Shown: one piece after another, positions 24,858-34,001 of the stretch
Layout of the letters: the number at the start of each line of letters is the position of its first letter
Position numbering within the stretch: the first letter of the stretch is position 1
NCBI RefSeq assembly: GCF_901447495.1
Contig: NZ_CABDWS010000008.1
Coordinates: forward strand, 1 to 61,484
DNA from: Haloimpatiens lingqiaonensis
GTDB taxonomy: Bacteria; Bacillota; Clostridia; Clostridiales; Clostridiaceae
Direction of reading: 5' to 3'
Length of the DNA: 61,484 nucleotides
Notes under the pieces: model-generated
The model's database searches: none
Told to the model about the DNA's origin: nothing
The model's input: only the letters and a program-made list of their open reading frames with translations
Program-made: the position numbers and the translations under genes

Positions 24858-25151
24858 ATGAAATCTCAAGTAGTAGGACAAGTAACAGAATCTGAGAAAA
24901 AAGAAATACTAATATTAAATGAGAGATTGGATAGTTTAAGAGAATTAAAGTTGTGCAAGGATGATTTAGATATAGATGAAGGGACAAGGGTTTTGTTATT
25001 AAGAAAGGTATGTGCACAGGAAATTAAAACTCAAAAAGGAATTAAAAAGTGGTGGCAAGAAAAGTCGTGCAAATATAAGTGGAAAAAAGATGATGCTGGT
25101 TATTGGGTTATAGAGTTTAAAACGAATAATGTAGTTTTGCATATGATGTAA
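24858..25151 (+). CDS. Small protein of the CxxxC-repeat peptide modification system
   Basis: The 97 residues are soluble and charged, with a helical first half (VTESEKKEILILNERLDSLRELKLC) and a WWQEKSCKYKWKKDDAGYWVIEF C-terminal segment. I chose the ATG at 24858 with AGAGGG six bases upstream over the ATG at 24837, which overlaps the maturase stop and lacks a ribosome site. Short proteins of this kind accompany CxxxC-repeat maturases, and it may help precursor recognition. Family assignment rests on context plus general resemblance. Confidence 0.65.
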   Translation: MKSQVVGQVTESEKKEILILNERLDSLRELKLCKDDLDIDEGTRVLLLRKVCAQEIKTQKGIKKWWQEKSCKYKWKKDDAGYWVIEFKTNNVVLHMM

Positions 25152-25182
25152 TTATTATTAATAAAACATTTCTATATAAGGT

Positions 25183-25188
25183 TATAAT
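25183..25188 (+). promoter_or_regulatory. Possible separate -10 box for the precursor gene
   Basis: A perfect TATAAT lies about 40 bases before the precursor start, but no good -35 box is seen. A private promoter would allow the precursor to be made in excess over its enzymes. Confidence 0.3.
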
Positions 25189-25229
25189 ATCAGCAAGTAA
25201 AATAAATAATATAGAAAGAGGGTATTTTG

Positions 25230-25415
25230 GTGAAAAACTTAATTTCAAAAAAAATAAAAATAAAAAATAATGATGTAAAAGGTTATTATCATGATTGTAT
25301 GGCGTATTGTGCAACCACTTGTAATAATGGTTGCAGTGCCGAGTGTGCAGTAAGTTGTGTAAGTTCATGTAGAGGTGGATGTACAGGAGGAGCTTTTAGA
25401 ATATTTGGAAAATAG
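25230..25415 (+). CDS. CxxxC-repeat RiPP precursor peptide
   Basis: The 61-residue peptide has a basic leader of about 21 residues (MKNLISKKIKIKNNDVKGYYHD) and a core with eight cysteines at positions 23, 27, 31, 35, 39, 43, 47 and 51, exactly every fourth residue. A short GG-containing tail follows. Such spacing places the cysteines on one face if helical and is the hallmark of CxxxC-repeat targets of radical SAM maturases. I chose the GTG at 25230, eight bases after AAAGAGGG; the TTG one codon upstream is possible. The modified product is not known to me. Confidence 0.85.
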   Translation: MKNLISKKIKIKNNDVKGYYHDCMAYCATTCNNGCSAECAVSCVSSCRGGCTGGAFRIFGK

Positions 25416-25486
25416 ATTTTGATATACTAGATGGACTAATTCATCTAGTACAGTATGTAATGATGTGATTGCTGATATTAAAATAA

Positions 25487-25530
25487 AATCTATGCAATGT
25501 TATTTTTAATTATTGCATAGATTTTTATGA
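25487..25530. terminator. Terminator after the RiPP precursor gene
   Basis: AAAATCTATGCAAT and ATTGCATAGATTTT form a 14-bp stem around an AT-rich loop, with T-rich sequence following. A second hairpin (TACTAGATG/CATCTAGTA) lies nearer the stop codon at about 25424-25449. Confidence 0.7.
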
Positions 25531-25547
25531 TATATATACAACAATGA

Positions 25548-25718
25548 AAAAGTGCTTTCCCAAAATAGTAGTTTTTTAGCAACATGGCTCATAGCAACGT
25601 AAAAGTATTTACCTTCTGCTTGTTTCTTAGTGAGACATATAGTAAAAATATAATCTCTCATAGAAATAGTTCTCGAAGCAGTAATTAGGGTCTTTATAGT
25701 ATTAATCCGCTATACTCC
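25548..25718 (-). pseudogene. C-terminal remnant of an IS110-type transposase
   Basis: The minus strand reads GV*RINTIKTLITASRTISMRDYIFT...TKKQAEGKYFYVAMSHVAKKLL, resembling the C-terminal end of IS110/IS1111-family transposases (the AEGK..YVA.SHVAKKL pattern). It contains a nonsense codon and has no N-terminal part. The rest of the stretch from 25530 to 25900 shows no gene. Confidence 0.5.
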
Positions 25719-25942
25719 ATAAATGTCATGATAAATGTATTTTTGTTCTATATAAAAACTAATGAGTTATCTAACTAATTAAACAAATAAGCATAAGACA
25801 GTGGTTAGAGCTTCAAATAAAATAGTCTAGCTATAGGTAAAGACACTAAACCATAGCGTTTTATAATAATTATAGTAAAAATCTTTAAGAAAGGAAAAGT
25901 ATAATGAATTTTTACTACATGTTCATTATACAAGGTGCAAGA

Positions 25943-28441
25943 ATGAAAAGCTTTTTTTCTTTAATACCTAAATACATGTTTAAAAGTAAAAAAAGAGTAT
26001 GGTTTATAGCTATAGGGCTCATAGTATCTACAATTTTAATTACATCCATAGGGATTATTACTAGAAAAATTGAAAAAGCCCAATGGCAGTATGTGAAAAA
26101 TTCCATAGGTGGAATACAAGATGTAACTATATCATCACCTAATTTTAAAAAGTTAAAGGATATAAATAAAAATGAAAATATAGACAAGTACACTATATCT
26201 TTAGAACTAGGGAAAGCTGAAATACCGGGTTCTTCATATCAAATGAATATTACTGGATATGATAAAATGTCAAGGGATATATTAAATTTTAAGTTAATAG
26301 AAGGAAGATATCCTCAGAAAGAAAATGAAATTGCTCTAGAACAGTGGGTGGTTAATAAGTTACCTTCTAATACAAAAATAGGAGACAAAATAAAAATACC
26401 TTCTAAGTTAGATTACAGAACTGCCATGAAAAATCAGGCTTTTGAAAGGGACAATGAATTTATATTAGTAGGTACCTTTAGTTACATATTTGACTTTAAT
26501 GTTGAAAAAAGTGCACAGGCCTACGTTACTAGGGAATATGTAGAAAAATCGCTGCCTGATATAGCAAAAAACTATAAAGAATATTTAATTTTTAAGTCAG
26601 GTATAGATATGGAAAATGGATTTAATTCTTTAAGTTTTAAAAATGATTCCTATAACGAGAGTATGTTATTAAATTATGATAAAAAAAGCTTTTTATCTTT
26701 TATGAAGTTCATAAAAACAATAAATATAGCTTTATATATAATTATCATAATTATGGCAAGCGTATTAATATATAATTTATTTAATATTTCTATAATAGAG
26801 AGGATAAAAGACTTTGGAGTGCTTAGGGCTATAGGGGCAGAACCTAATCAAATAATAACTTTAATATTAGGCGAAGGTATTGTTTTAGGAATTATATTTA
26901 TACCTATAGGTATTGCAACTGGATATATAGTAACATCAATTCTTGTCAATATAATATCAGGATATGGACTTATGACTATAGAAGTATATAAACAGGATGT
27001 TATATGTTGTTTAATTGTGGGTTTTATTTCTATATTAGTAGGTTCTTATTTCCCAGCAAGACAAGCTTCTAAAATATCACCGATGGTTGCTATAAATTCA
27101 AATAGTAATCTTAAGTTGAACGGTGCAACTATAAAAAATAATAAAAATAGTAGAGTATATAATAAACTAGGATTTACAGGTAAATTGGCATATACAAACC
27201 TAAAGAGAAATAAAAAGAAATTTGTAACTACAATAATATCAATAGGTATGAGTTTAACTTTAATTATATTAGTAAATTATTTTACTGGAATATATAATCC
27301 TGTAAATGAGATAAAAAGAAATCTAGGTGGGGATTTTTCTATAGTGAATACATCTAGAAATTATAATGACTCTTTAGAAAAAAATCATATAAAAGATATT
27401 GAAAATTTAAAGGGTATAAAAAGTGTAAATGCAATTAAAGAAATAGAAGATGTTACTATGGAAGTTAAAAAAGAAAATATAACTGATAAAGGGATTAAAT
27501 ATTTAGAAAATCTAAGTAAAGGAAATAAATATACAGAAAAGAGTTTTAAAAAAGGAGAATATTATTTTATAGGAGAAAAATTAACCGGATATGATCGTAT
27601 ACATTTGAAAGAAATATTATCCCATGTTAAAGGAAAAAAAATAAGTTTAGATAATATGGATAGAGAACCATTAGTAGTTTTGCCAGAGAGAGAATATACA
27701 AACTTTAAGCCAGGAGATAAAATAAATATAATTATCTCTAGGTACAGTAATAAAGGAGAATATATAGAAGATAGAATACAAAAGGTTACTATAGCAGGAG
27801 TTTTAGATAAAGAATATAGTGAGGATATAGGACATAAAATTATTATGAGTAATGATGCTATAGAAAAATATCTTAAAATCAATGCTTATCAAAATATTCA
27901 AGTATCTATTACAAGCTCAAGATATTATGAGCAGGTAAACGAAAAGCTTAATAGCTTTACAAAACATTATCCTAAAGTTCAAGTAAAGTCTTTTAAACAA
28001 GAGTTATCTAAAGCAAAAAAATCAAAAATGGAGATATATTTAGTTGCATATAGTTTTGTATTGATTGCATCTTTAGTAAGTATAGTGAATGTAATTAGTG
28101 TTATGAATACAAATATATTTATGAGAAAAAGTGAATTTGGTATGTTTAGAGCTATTGGTATGGAGAATAATCAAATAAGAAGAATGGTTATAGATGAAGG
28201 AGTTTTTTATGGTATAGCTTCGGTAATTTTAGGTGTAACTATAGGATTAATATTTTCTGCCGCAGCAACATTTTTAGTTAATAAATTAATAGGATATAAC
28301 GCACTTAAATGGGGCTTTTCATCTATTCTATTAATATTACTTTCAATAGCTACTATTGGGGTATGTGTATTATCATCTATATTTCCTTCAAGGCAGATTG
28401 TGAAAGGGAGCATAATAGATTCTATAAGAACTGTAGAATAA
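25943..28441 (+). CDS. FtsX/MacB-type ABC permease, array copy 1
   Basis: The 832-residue protein has a first helix at about 20-40, a large outer domain, three helices (about 260-390: IALYIIIIIMASVLIYN, EGIVLGIIFIPIGIATGYI, and FISILVGSYFPARQASKISP), a fifth helix near 420, a second outer domain, and three C-terminal helices. This is a duplicated FtsX layout. The characteristic GVLRAIGAEPNQI and GMFRAIGMENNQI motifs mark the two repeats. The ATG at 25943 is chosen because MKSF starts all other copies; an ATG at 25904 with an AAAGGAAAAG site would add 13 residues. It is the most divergent copy. No ATPase is adjacent. Confidence 0.82.
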   Translation: MKSFFSLIPKYMFKSKKRVWFIAIGLIVSTILITSIGIITRKIEKAQWQYVKNSIGGIQDVTISSPNFKKLKDINKNENIDKYTISLELGKAEIPGSSYQMNITGYDKMSRDILNFKLIEGRYPQKENEIALEQWVVNKLPSNTKIGDKIKIPSKLDYRTAMKNQAFERDNEFILVGTFSYIFDFNVEKSAQAYVTREYVEKSLPDIAKNYKEYLIFKSGIDMENGFNSLSFKNDSYNESMLLNYDKKSFLSFMKFIKTINIALYIIIIIMASVLIYNLFNISIIERIKDFGVLRAIGAEPNQIITLILGEGIVLGIIFIPIGIATGYIVTSILVNIISGYGLMTIEVYKQDVICCLIVGFISILVGSYFPARQASKISPMVAINSNSNLKLNGATIKNNKNSRVYNKLGFTGKLAYTNLKRNKKKFVTTIISIGMSLTLIILVNYFTGIYNPVNEIKRNLGGDFSIVNTSRNYNDSLEKNHIKDIENLKGIKSVNAIKEIEDVTMEVKKENITDKGIKYLENLSKGNKYTEKSFKKGEYYFIGEKLTGYDRIHLKEILSHVKGKKISLDNMDREPLVVLPEREYTNFKPGDKINIIISRYSNKGEYIEDRIQKVTIAGVLDKEYSEDIGHKIIMSNDAIEKYLKINAYQNIQVSITSSRYYEQVNEKLNSFTKHYPKVQVKSFKQELSKAKKSKMEIYLVAYSFVLIASLVSIVNVISVMNTNIFMRKSEFGMFRAIGMENNQIRRMVIDEGVFYGIASVILGVTIGLIFSAAATFLVNKLIGYNALKWGFSSILLILLSIATIGVCVLSSIFPSRQIVKGSIIDSIRTVE

Positions 28442-28447
28442 TTGATG

Positions 28448-28485
28448 GAAGTGTGAAGGTTTATTGCTTTTGCACTTCTTTTTTT
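28448..28485 (+). terminator. Cassette terminator A
   Basis: GAAGTG/CACTTC stem with a TTGC-containing loop and seven T. It is the first of four copies of the same element, each following a permease gene. Confidence 0.7.
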
Positions 28486-28529
28486 AGGTGTATTTAATAT
28501 TTATATATCATTTAAATACAGTTAATATT

Positions 28530-28558
28530 TTGAATTTATTTTACTTAAATGGTAAAAT
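28530..28558 (+). promoter_or_regulatory. Cassette promoter A
   Basis: TTGAAT, 17 bases, TAAAAT, then a near-constant leader ending in AAGAAAGAAGGGGGCAAT at the start of copy 2. Terminator and promoter together form a repeated cassette of about 140 bases. Confidence 0.65.
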
Positions 28559-28590
28559 ATATAAAAGATTTCAAGAAAGAAGGGGGCAAT

Positions 28591-31107
28591 ATGAAAAGCT
28601 TTTGGGGGCTAATACCGAAATATTTAATTAAAAATAAGAAAAGAAATTTTTTTGTGGCAATAAGTATAGTATTATCTATTACATTAATAACTTCTTTGAG
28701 TGTTATGCTATATGCTTTAAGAGACAATGAAAAGGCTCGCCTAATTGATGATATGGGGGGCTCATATGATGTAATTATGTATTATAGAAATGAGTACAGA
28801 AAAGAAACGGAAAAATTAATCAAAGGCAATAATGATATTATTGAAAATGAAACCACATTTATTTCTATGGGAAACAGTAAAATAAAAGATTCACAGTATT
28901 CTATTGATATTAATGGTTATGATAAAAAAGCTATAGATTTATTTAATTTTAAATTATTAAAAGGACGTTATCCAGAAAAACCCAATGAAATAGCTTTAGA
29001 AAATTGGGTAGTTAAGAAAATTAAACCTAATCTTAAAATAGGTGATAAGGTAAATTTAAGTTCAATACTAGTAAATGGGAAATATGATTTGAAGTTAAAT
29101 AATGAATTTGTATTAGTTGGAATTTTTGATCATACATTTAATTATAATGTAGCAAAGAATATCGCCAAAGCGTATGTTTGTAAAGAGTTTGCCATGGATA
29201 AAGTTCCAGATAAATTTAAAAGTTATACTACTTATGTGGGATTTAAAGAAGGTATAGAGACGCAAGAGGGGTTTTATAAGATATCTTCTCAAGTAAATTT
29301 CGATAAAGCTACAGTTAGAATGAATATTGTTAAGAAGACATTAATTAATAGAATTAATTCATTGAAATTTATCGGTGTAGCTTTATATATAATAGTATCT
29401 ATCATATCTAGTGTATTAATTTGTAATATATTTAATACTTCTGTTATTCAGAGGATTAAGGAATTTGGAATGTTAAGGGCTATAGGTGCTTCTAGTTCTC
29501 ACATAATAAGATTAGTTATTGGTGAAGGGGTTTTATTAGGATTAATATTTATACCCTTAAGTATTTTTATAGGTAATGTTGCGTCTAAAGGAGTTATGAC
29601 TTTATTTTCTGGTTACAATTATTTTAAACACCTATTTAGAATACCTAATGAGACAATTATTTTATCTTTTATTTTTGGGTTTATATCAATATTTTTAGGA
29701 ACATATTTTTCAGCTAAGAAAGCCTCTAAGGTATCTCCTATAGAAGCTGTAAACTCTAGTGGAAATTTTAAGCTTAAAGGTAATAGGCTTAAGGAAAAAA
29801 TTTCTATTCTTAAAGAAAAAAGCAAGTTCACAAGGAATATGTCTAAAGTTAATATAAATAGAAACAGAAAAAAGTTCATATCTACTGTGGTTTCTTTGAG
29901 CATAAGTATAATACTTTTTATAGTAGTAAATTATATAATAAATTGTTCAGATCCAGCAAATACTTTAAAAAAACAGATGGGTGGAGATTTTGTTATAGCT
30001 TGTAACGACTTGGCTGGAGAAGCTTCATTAGAAGAGAAATATATAAGTGATATTGAAGAATTAAAAGGAGTAAAAAGCGTAATAAAGTCTAAAGAAACCA
30101 GTAATTTCATTAAAGTACAACCAGATAAAGTTACTGATGAGGGGATGAAACTATTACAACGGCAGAGTAGGTTGCAGCCAGAGATAAGTGAGGCATTAAA
30201 GAAGAATATTTATAAGTTTAATTGTGAAATACGAGGGTATGATAAGAAGTTTTTAGAACAATTTAGAAATAATCTTAAAGAAGGAAATATAAATTTTGAT
30301 AATTCTAAAGAAAAACCTATGGTTCTATTAGCGCAAAATTTAAATAATAATCATGTTACTAATTTAAAAGTGAAAGATTCAATAGAAATGGATATAGATG
30401 TGTATGAGAATAGAAAGTTTTTGTACAGAAATGTGGAACAATTTATAATTGGAAGCATACTGAAAGATCATGTTATGAAGCCACAAGATGCTTCTTTAAC
30501 TAATATTATAATTATGGACAATGAATTACTTAAAAAATATTTTAAAATTTCCGGCTACCAAAGAGTAAGGATAAATTTAGCTAAACATGGAGATTATGAT
30601 TATGTGGAAAATAAGTTAAAGGGTATAGTAAAGAATTCAAGAGGAGTAACTTTAACTTCTTATAAAGAAGAACTTGAAAAAATAAAAAAATCCCGTATTA
30701 AAACTGCTGTAATATTATATTCAATTATATTTACTGTAGCACTTGTAAGTATTGTAAATATATTTAATATAATGAGTATGAATGTTATGCTTAGAAAAAA
30801 AGAATTTGGCATGTTAAGAGCTATAGGTATGGCAAAGGATGAAGTGAACTCTATGATACGAAATGAGGGTCTGCTTTATGGCATATATTCAATCATTTGG
30901 GGAGTATCTTTAGGAATTCTATTCACTTATTTATTTTATATGGCAACTAGAAGGACATTAATGGCAGGTATGGAATGGACAATATCTATATGGAATGTAT
31001 TATGTACATCTCTTGCAGTGTTAGTTATATGCCTTCTTGCAGCCATAAATGCTTCAAGAAAAGTATATTCTGATAGTATAGTGGATTCCATAAGAGGAGT
31101 AGAATAA
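28591..31107 (+). CDS. FtsX/MacB-type ABC permease, array copy 2
   Basis: The 838-residue protein starts MKSFWGLIPKYLIKNKKRN with a GAAGGGGG site. It has two FtsX repeats with the motifs GMLRAIGASSSHI (about 305) and GMLRAIGMAKDEV (about 755). It is collinear without net insertions or deletions with copy 4: start-to-start and end-to-end distances are both 5411 bases. Its 3' end is identical to copy 4 for about 155 bases (30970-31125), as is a roughly 120-base block around 28862-28982. It has its own cassette promoter and terminator. The likely role is export or sensing of peptides or lipids with a LolD-type ATPase. Confidence 0.82.
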   Translation: MKSFWGLIPKYLIKNKKRNFFVAISIVLSITLITSLSVMLYALRDNEKARLIDDMGGSYDVIMYYRNEYRKETEKLIKGNNDIIENETTFISMGNSKIKDSQYSIDINGYDKKAIDLFNFKLLKGRYPEKPNEIALENWVVKKIKPNLKIGDKVNLSSILVNGKYDLKLNNEFVLVGIFDHTFNYNVAKNIAKAYVCKEFAMDKVPDKFKSYTTYVGFKEGIETQEGFYKISSQVNFDKATVRMNIVKKTLINRINSLKFIGVALYIIVSIISSVLICNIFNTSVIQRIKEFGMLRAIGASSSHIIRLVIGEGVLLGLIFIPLSIFIGNVASKGVMTLFSGYNYFKHLFRIPNETIILSFIFGFISIFLGTYFSAKKASKVSPIEAVNSSGNFKLKGNRLKEKISILKEKSKFTRNMSKVNINRNRKKFISTVVSLSISIILFIVVNYIINCSDPANTLKKQMGGDFVIACNDLAGEASLEEKYISDIEELKGVKSVIKSKETSNFIKVQPDKVTDEGMKLLQRQSRLQPEISEALKKNIYKFNCEIRGYDKKFLEQFRNNLKEGNINFDNSKEKPMVLLAQNLNNNHVTNLKVKDSIEMDIDVYENRKFLYRNVEQFIIGSILKDHVMKPQDASLTNIIIMDNELLKKYFKISGYQRVRINLAKHGDYDYVENKLKGIVKNSRGVTLTSYKEELEKIKKSRIKTAVILYSIIFTVALVSIVNIFNIMSMNVMLRKKEFGMLRAIGMAKDEVNSMIRNEGLLYGIYSIIWGVSLGILFTYLFYMATRRTLMAGMEWTISIWNVLCTSLAVLVICLLAAINASRKVYSDSIVDSIRGVE

Positions 31108-31114
31108 AAGTAGG

Positions 31115-31152
31115 GAGTGTGAAGGTTTATTGCTTTTGCACTCTCTTTTTTT
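31115..31152 (+). terminator. Cassette terminator B
   Basis: GAGTG/CACTC stem extended by GTGAAGG/CTTTTGC partial pairing, followed by seven T. Second copy of the repeated element. Confidence 0.7.
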
Positions 31153-31211
31153 AATGTGTATTTAATATTTATAGTTATATATTGAGATTTTATTTGAAAA
31201 TATTTATTATT

Positions 31212-31240
31212 TTGAATTTATATTACTATAATGTTAAAAT
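31212..31240 (+). promoter_or_regulatory. Cassette promoter B
   Basis: TTGAAT, 17 bases, TAAAAT ahead of copy 3, with the same leader (ATATATAAAAGAGTTTAAGA then GGGGGG). Confidence 0.65.
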
Positions 31241-31272
31241 ATATAAAAGAGTTTAAGAAAGAGGGGGGCTAT

Positions 31273-33798
31273 ATGAAGAGTTTCTGGGGACTAATACCGA
31301 AATATTTAGTTAAAAACAAGAAAAGAAATTTCTTTGTGGCAGTAGGCATAATGCTGTCTATTTCTCTAATCGTATCTTTGAGCATAATGATTAAAAACTT
31401 AAAAGAATCATCATATAAGCAAATGATAGATGATTTCGGTGGTGTATATGATAATTTCTTTTTTACGGAAGATAAGAAAAGTCTGAATAAATTAGTGAAA
31501 GATCCACTTGTAGACAAAGTGTCTATATCATGTAAATTAGGAGAGTATAAGGTACCTAATTCCAAATACGTTTTAAGGGTAAATGGCTATGATGACAACA
31601 TAGGAGAATTTCTTAATTTTAAGCTACTTGAAGGAAAATACCCTAAAAAAGATAATGAAATAGCCATAGAAGCTTGGGCTTTAAGTGCTATGCATAAAAA
31701 GTATAAAGTGGGAGATAAAATTAAGCTAAACTTAACTGTAGGCAGATTTAAAAAATTTAATATAGAAAAAGAATTTACAATTTCAGGAATTTTTGATTAT
31801 AAATTTAATACCAATCAATTGAAAAACACTGCAATTGCATATGTTCCTAGAAGTTACGTTGAAAGCATAAGTCCTCCAAAAGAAATCTTACATGAAGGAC
31901 ATTTATATGAAGGGTATTTAAATGTAAATTCAGAGGAGTCTATTGAAAAAAGTTGTAATTCACTGGCATTTAATGATGATTATAAAAATATAGAATTCCG
32001 CATAAATACTGCAAAAACATTTTTACTTAAAGCTTATAAAGGTATTGATTTTATAAGCGTTATTCTTTATATAATAATAAGTATTGTGGCTAGTGTAATA
32101 ATTTATAATATATTTAATATGTCCATAACAGAAAGAACTAGGGATTTTGGAATGTTAAGGGCTATAGGTGCTTCGCCAAGCAAAATAAAAATACTTGTGC
32201 TAGGTGAAGGGTTTATTTTAGGATGTATATTTATTCCTTTAGGAATTATCATAGGAAATTTTACAATTCAAGGAATTACTAAATTAATAGCAGGTTATAA
32301 AGATGTGGGGGGAATTATGAACATTCCCAAAAGTGGCATTATAGCTTCTTTTATAGTTGGATTTTTCTCTATTATTTTAGGAAGCTATTTTCCAGCTAAA
32401 AAAGCATCTAAAATATCCCCTATGGAAGCAATTAATTCAAATAATAACTTGAAATTAAAGGGTAAAAAAATAAAAAGTAATTTACAGGATAATAGCATAA
32501 TAAGTAAAAAATTTGGATTCGCCTCAAATATGGCACGTTTAAATTTAAATAGAAATAAAAAGAAATTTATAACTACTGTAATTTCACTTAGCATAAGTAT
32601 AATAATGTTTATGGTTGTAACTTATTTAATAAATAGTTCTGATCCTATAAAGAATATTAAAAGCAAAATGGGAGGTGACTTTGTAGTATCCACGCCTGCA
32701 GATAAACCAGATTATGCATTATCTCATGAGGATATAGAGTATATTGAAAATATAAAAGGTGTAGATAAAACAGATAAGGAAAAAATGTCATATGTTTCAA
32801 TGGAAGTTCCTAAAGATACAGTAACGAAGGAAGGAATTAAATTTTTTTCAAAAGAAAGCAATAGAAATTCGAAAACCCAAGAGGATTTTAAAAATCAGAG
32901 GTATAAGTTTAGAACAGAAGTAAAAGGGTTAACTGAGGAAGAGTTAGAGAAGATAAAGGAACATGTAATAAAAGGTAAAATTAATGAACGGGAACTTCAA
33001 GAGAAACCTATGGTTATTTTGGCACAAAATTTAAATTATAGTAATTGTACAAAATTAAATATAGGAGACCATATAGAGTTAAGTTGCCATGTATATGATA
33101 ATGAAAAGGATCGTACTGAAAGGAAAAGTGAGACTTTTACTATTGCGGCCATATTAAAAGAAGATTATATGCCAGAAGATTCGCAAATTAAAAATGTGGT
33201 GATTGTCAGTGAAAAGGCTTTTGAAAAATATTTTAAAATTAAGGGGTATCAGAAGGTAAAGATAACATTAGGTAAAGATGCAAATTATGAGGAAGTAGAA
33301 AAAAAGTTGAAAAATAAATATAGGAGCAATAGGGGGGTTAATTTAACATCATATAAAGAAGAAGTAGAAGAGGCTAAGAAAAATGATTTAAAGTTTTCGC
33401 TTATAATGTACAGCTTTGTAGGAGTGGTGGCTATAGTTAGTATTATTAATTTAGTAAATATTATGAGTATGAATGTGTTATTGAGAAAGAGAGAAATAGG
33501 AATGATGAGGGCAATAGGGCTTGGAAAAGATGAAGTTAAAAAGATGATAAGAGCTGAGGGAATATTTTATGGTATATCCTCTGCATTTTGGGGAGGGATA
33601 ACAGGAACAATTTTTACCTATATAGTTTTTTTAATTTCTAGAAAAAGTCTTACAGATGGAATGACTTGGAGTTTTCCTATAGGTACCATAGTGCTTGTGA
33701 TTTTAGTTACTGTTGGAGTCTGTATATTAGCTTCGATCAATGCATCTAGAAGAGTATTTTCTTCTAGTATTATTGATTCCATAAGGATACAGGAGTAG
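31273..33798 (+). CDS. FtsX/MacB-type ABC permease, array copy 3
   Basis: The 841-residue protein starts MKSFWGLIPKYLVKNKKRN after a GAGGGGGG site. Membrane helices and the GMLRAIGASPSKI and GMMRAIGLGKDEV motifs lie as in the other copies, but the outer domains are clearly different, so it is an older paralogue than the copy 2/4 pair. The end reads SSSIIDSIRIQE. A short extra C-terminal tail of a further copy lies just after its stop (see 33801). Confidence 0.82.
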   Translation: MKSFWGLIPKYLVKNKKRNFFVAVGIMLSISLIVSLSIMIKNLKESSYKQMIDDFGGVYDNFFFTEDKKSLNKLVKDPLVDKVSISCKLGEYKVPNSKYVLRVNGYDDNIGEFLNFKLLEGKYPKKDNEIAIEAWALSAMHKKYKVGDKIKLNLTVGRFKKFNIEKEFTISGIFDYKFNTNQLKNTAIAYVPRSYVESISPPKEILHEGHLYEGYLNVNSEESIEKSCNSLAFNDDYKNIEFRINTAKTFLLKAYKGIDFISVILYIIISIVASVIIYNIFNMSITERTRDFGMLRAIGASPSKIKILVLGEGFILGCIFIPLGIIIGNFTIQGITKLIAGYKDVGGIMNIPKSGIIASFIVGFFSIILGSYFPAKKASKISPMEAINSNNNLKLKGKKIKSNLQDNSIISKKFGFASNMARLNLNRNKKKFITTVISLSISIIMFMVVTYLINSSDPIKNIKSKMGGDFVVSTPADKPDYALSHEDIEYIENIKGVDKTDKEKMSYVSMEVPKDTVTKEGIKFFSKESNRNSKTQEDFKNQRYKFRTEVKGLTEEELEKIKEHVIKGKINERELQEKPMVILAQNLNYSNCTKLNIGDHIELSCHVYDNEKDRTERKSETFTIAAILKEDYMPEDSQIKNVVIVSEKAFEKYFKIKGYQKVKITLGKDANYEEVEKKLKNKYRSNRGVNLTSYKEEVEEAKKNDLKFSLIMYSFVGVVAIVSIINLVNIMSMNVLLRKREIGMMRAIGLGKDEVKKMIRAEGIFYGISSAFWGGITGTIFTYIVFLISRKSLTDGMTWSFPIGTIVLVILVTVGVCILASINASRRVFSSSIIDSIRIQE

Positions 33799-33800
33799 CA

Positions 33801-33838
33801 ATCAAATGATAGTAAAATCCATAAGAATTATAGAGTAG
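33801..33838 (+). pseudogene. C-terminal tail of a lost fifth permease copy
   Basis: The frame IVKSIRIIE followed by TAG copies the characteristic end of the permeases (SIVDSIRGVE, SIIDSIRIQE). It lies directly behind the stop of copy 3 and ahead of the next terminator. It is best explained by an unequal crossover or deletion that removed another array member except its last codons. Confidence 0.5.
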
Positions 33839-33847
33839 ACAAATAAG

Positions 33848-33883
33848 GAGTGTGAAGGGTTATTGCCTTTGCACTTCTTTTTT
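33848..33883 (+). terminator. Cassette terminator C
   Basis: AGTG-TGAAGG with CCTTTG-CACT, seven-base loop, six T. Third copy of the repeated element. Confidence 0.7.
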
Positions 33884-33941
33884 AGGTGTGTTTAATATTT
33901 ATAGTTATATATTGAGATTTTATTTGAAAATGTTTATTGTT

Positions 33942-33970
33942 TTGAAGTTATATTACTTTAATGGTAAAAT
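33942..33970 (+). promoter_or_regulatory. Cassette promoter C
   Basis: TTGAAG, 17 bases, TAAAAT ahead of copy 4. Confidence 0.65.
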
Positions 33971-34001
33971 ATATAAAGGATTCAAGAAAGAAGGGGTCAA
34001 T

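Noticed and set aside
33852-34001. A 50-residue N-terminal extension of permease copy 4
   Set aside because: The extension translates the repeated terminator and promoter cassette. The conserved MKSF start with its own ribosome site is used in all copies.
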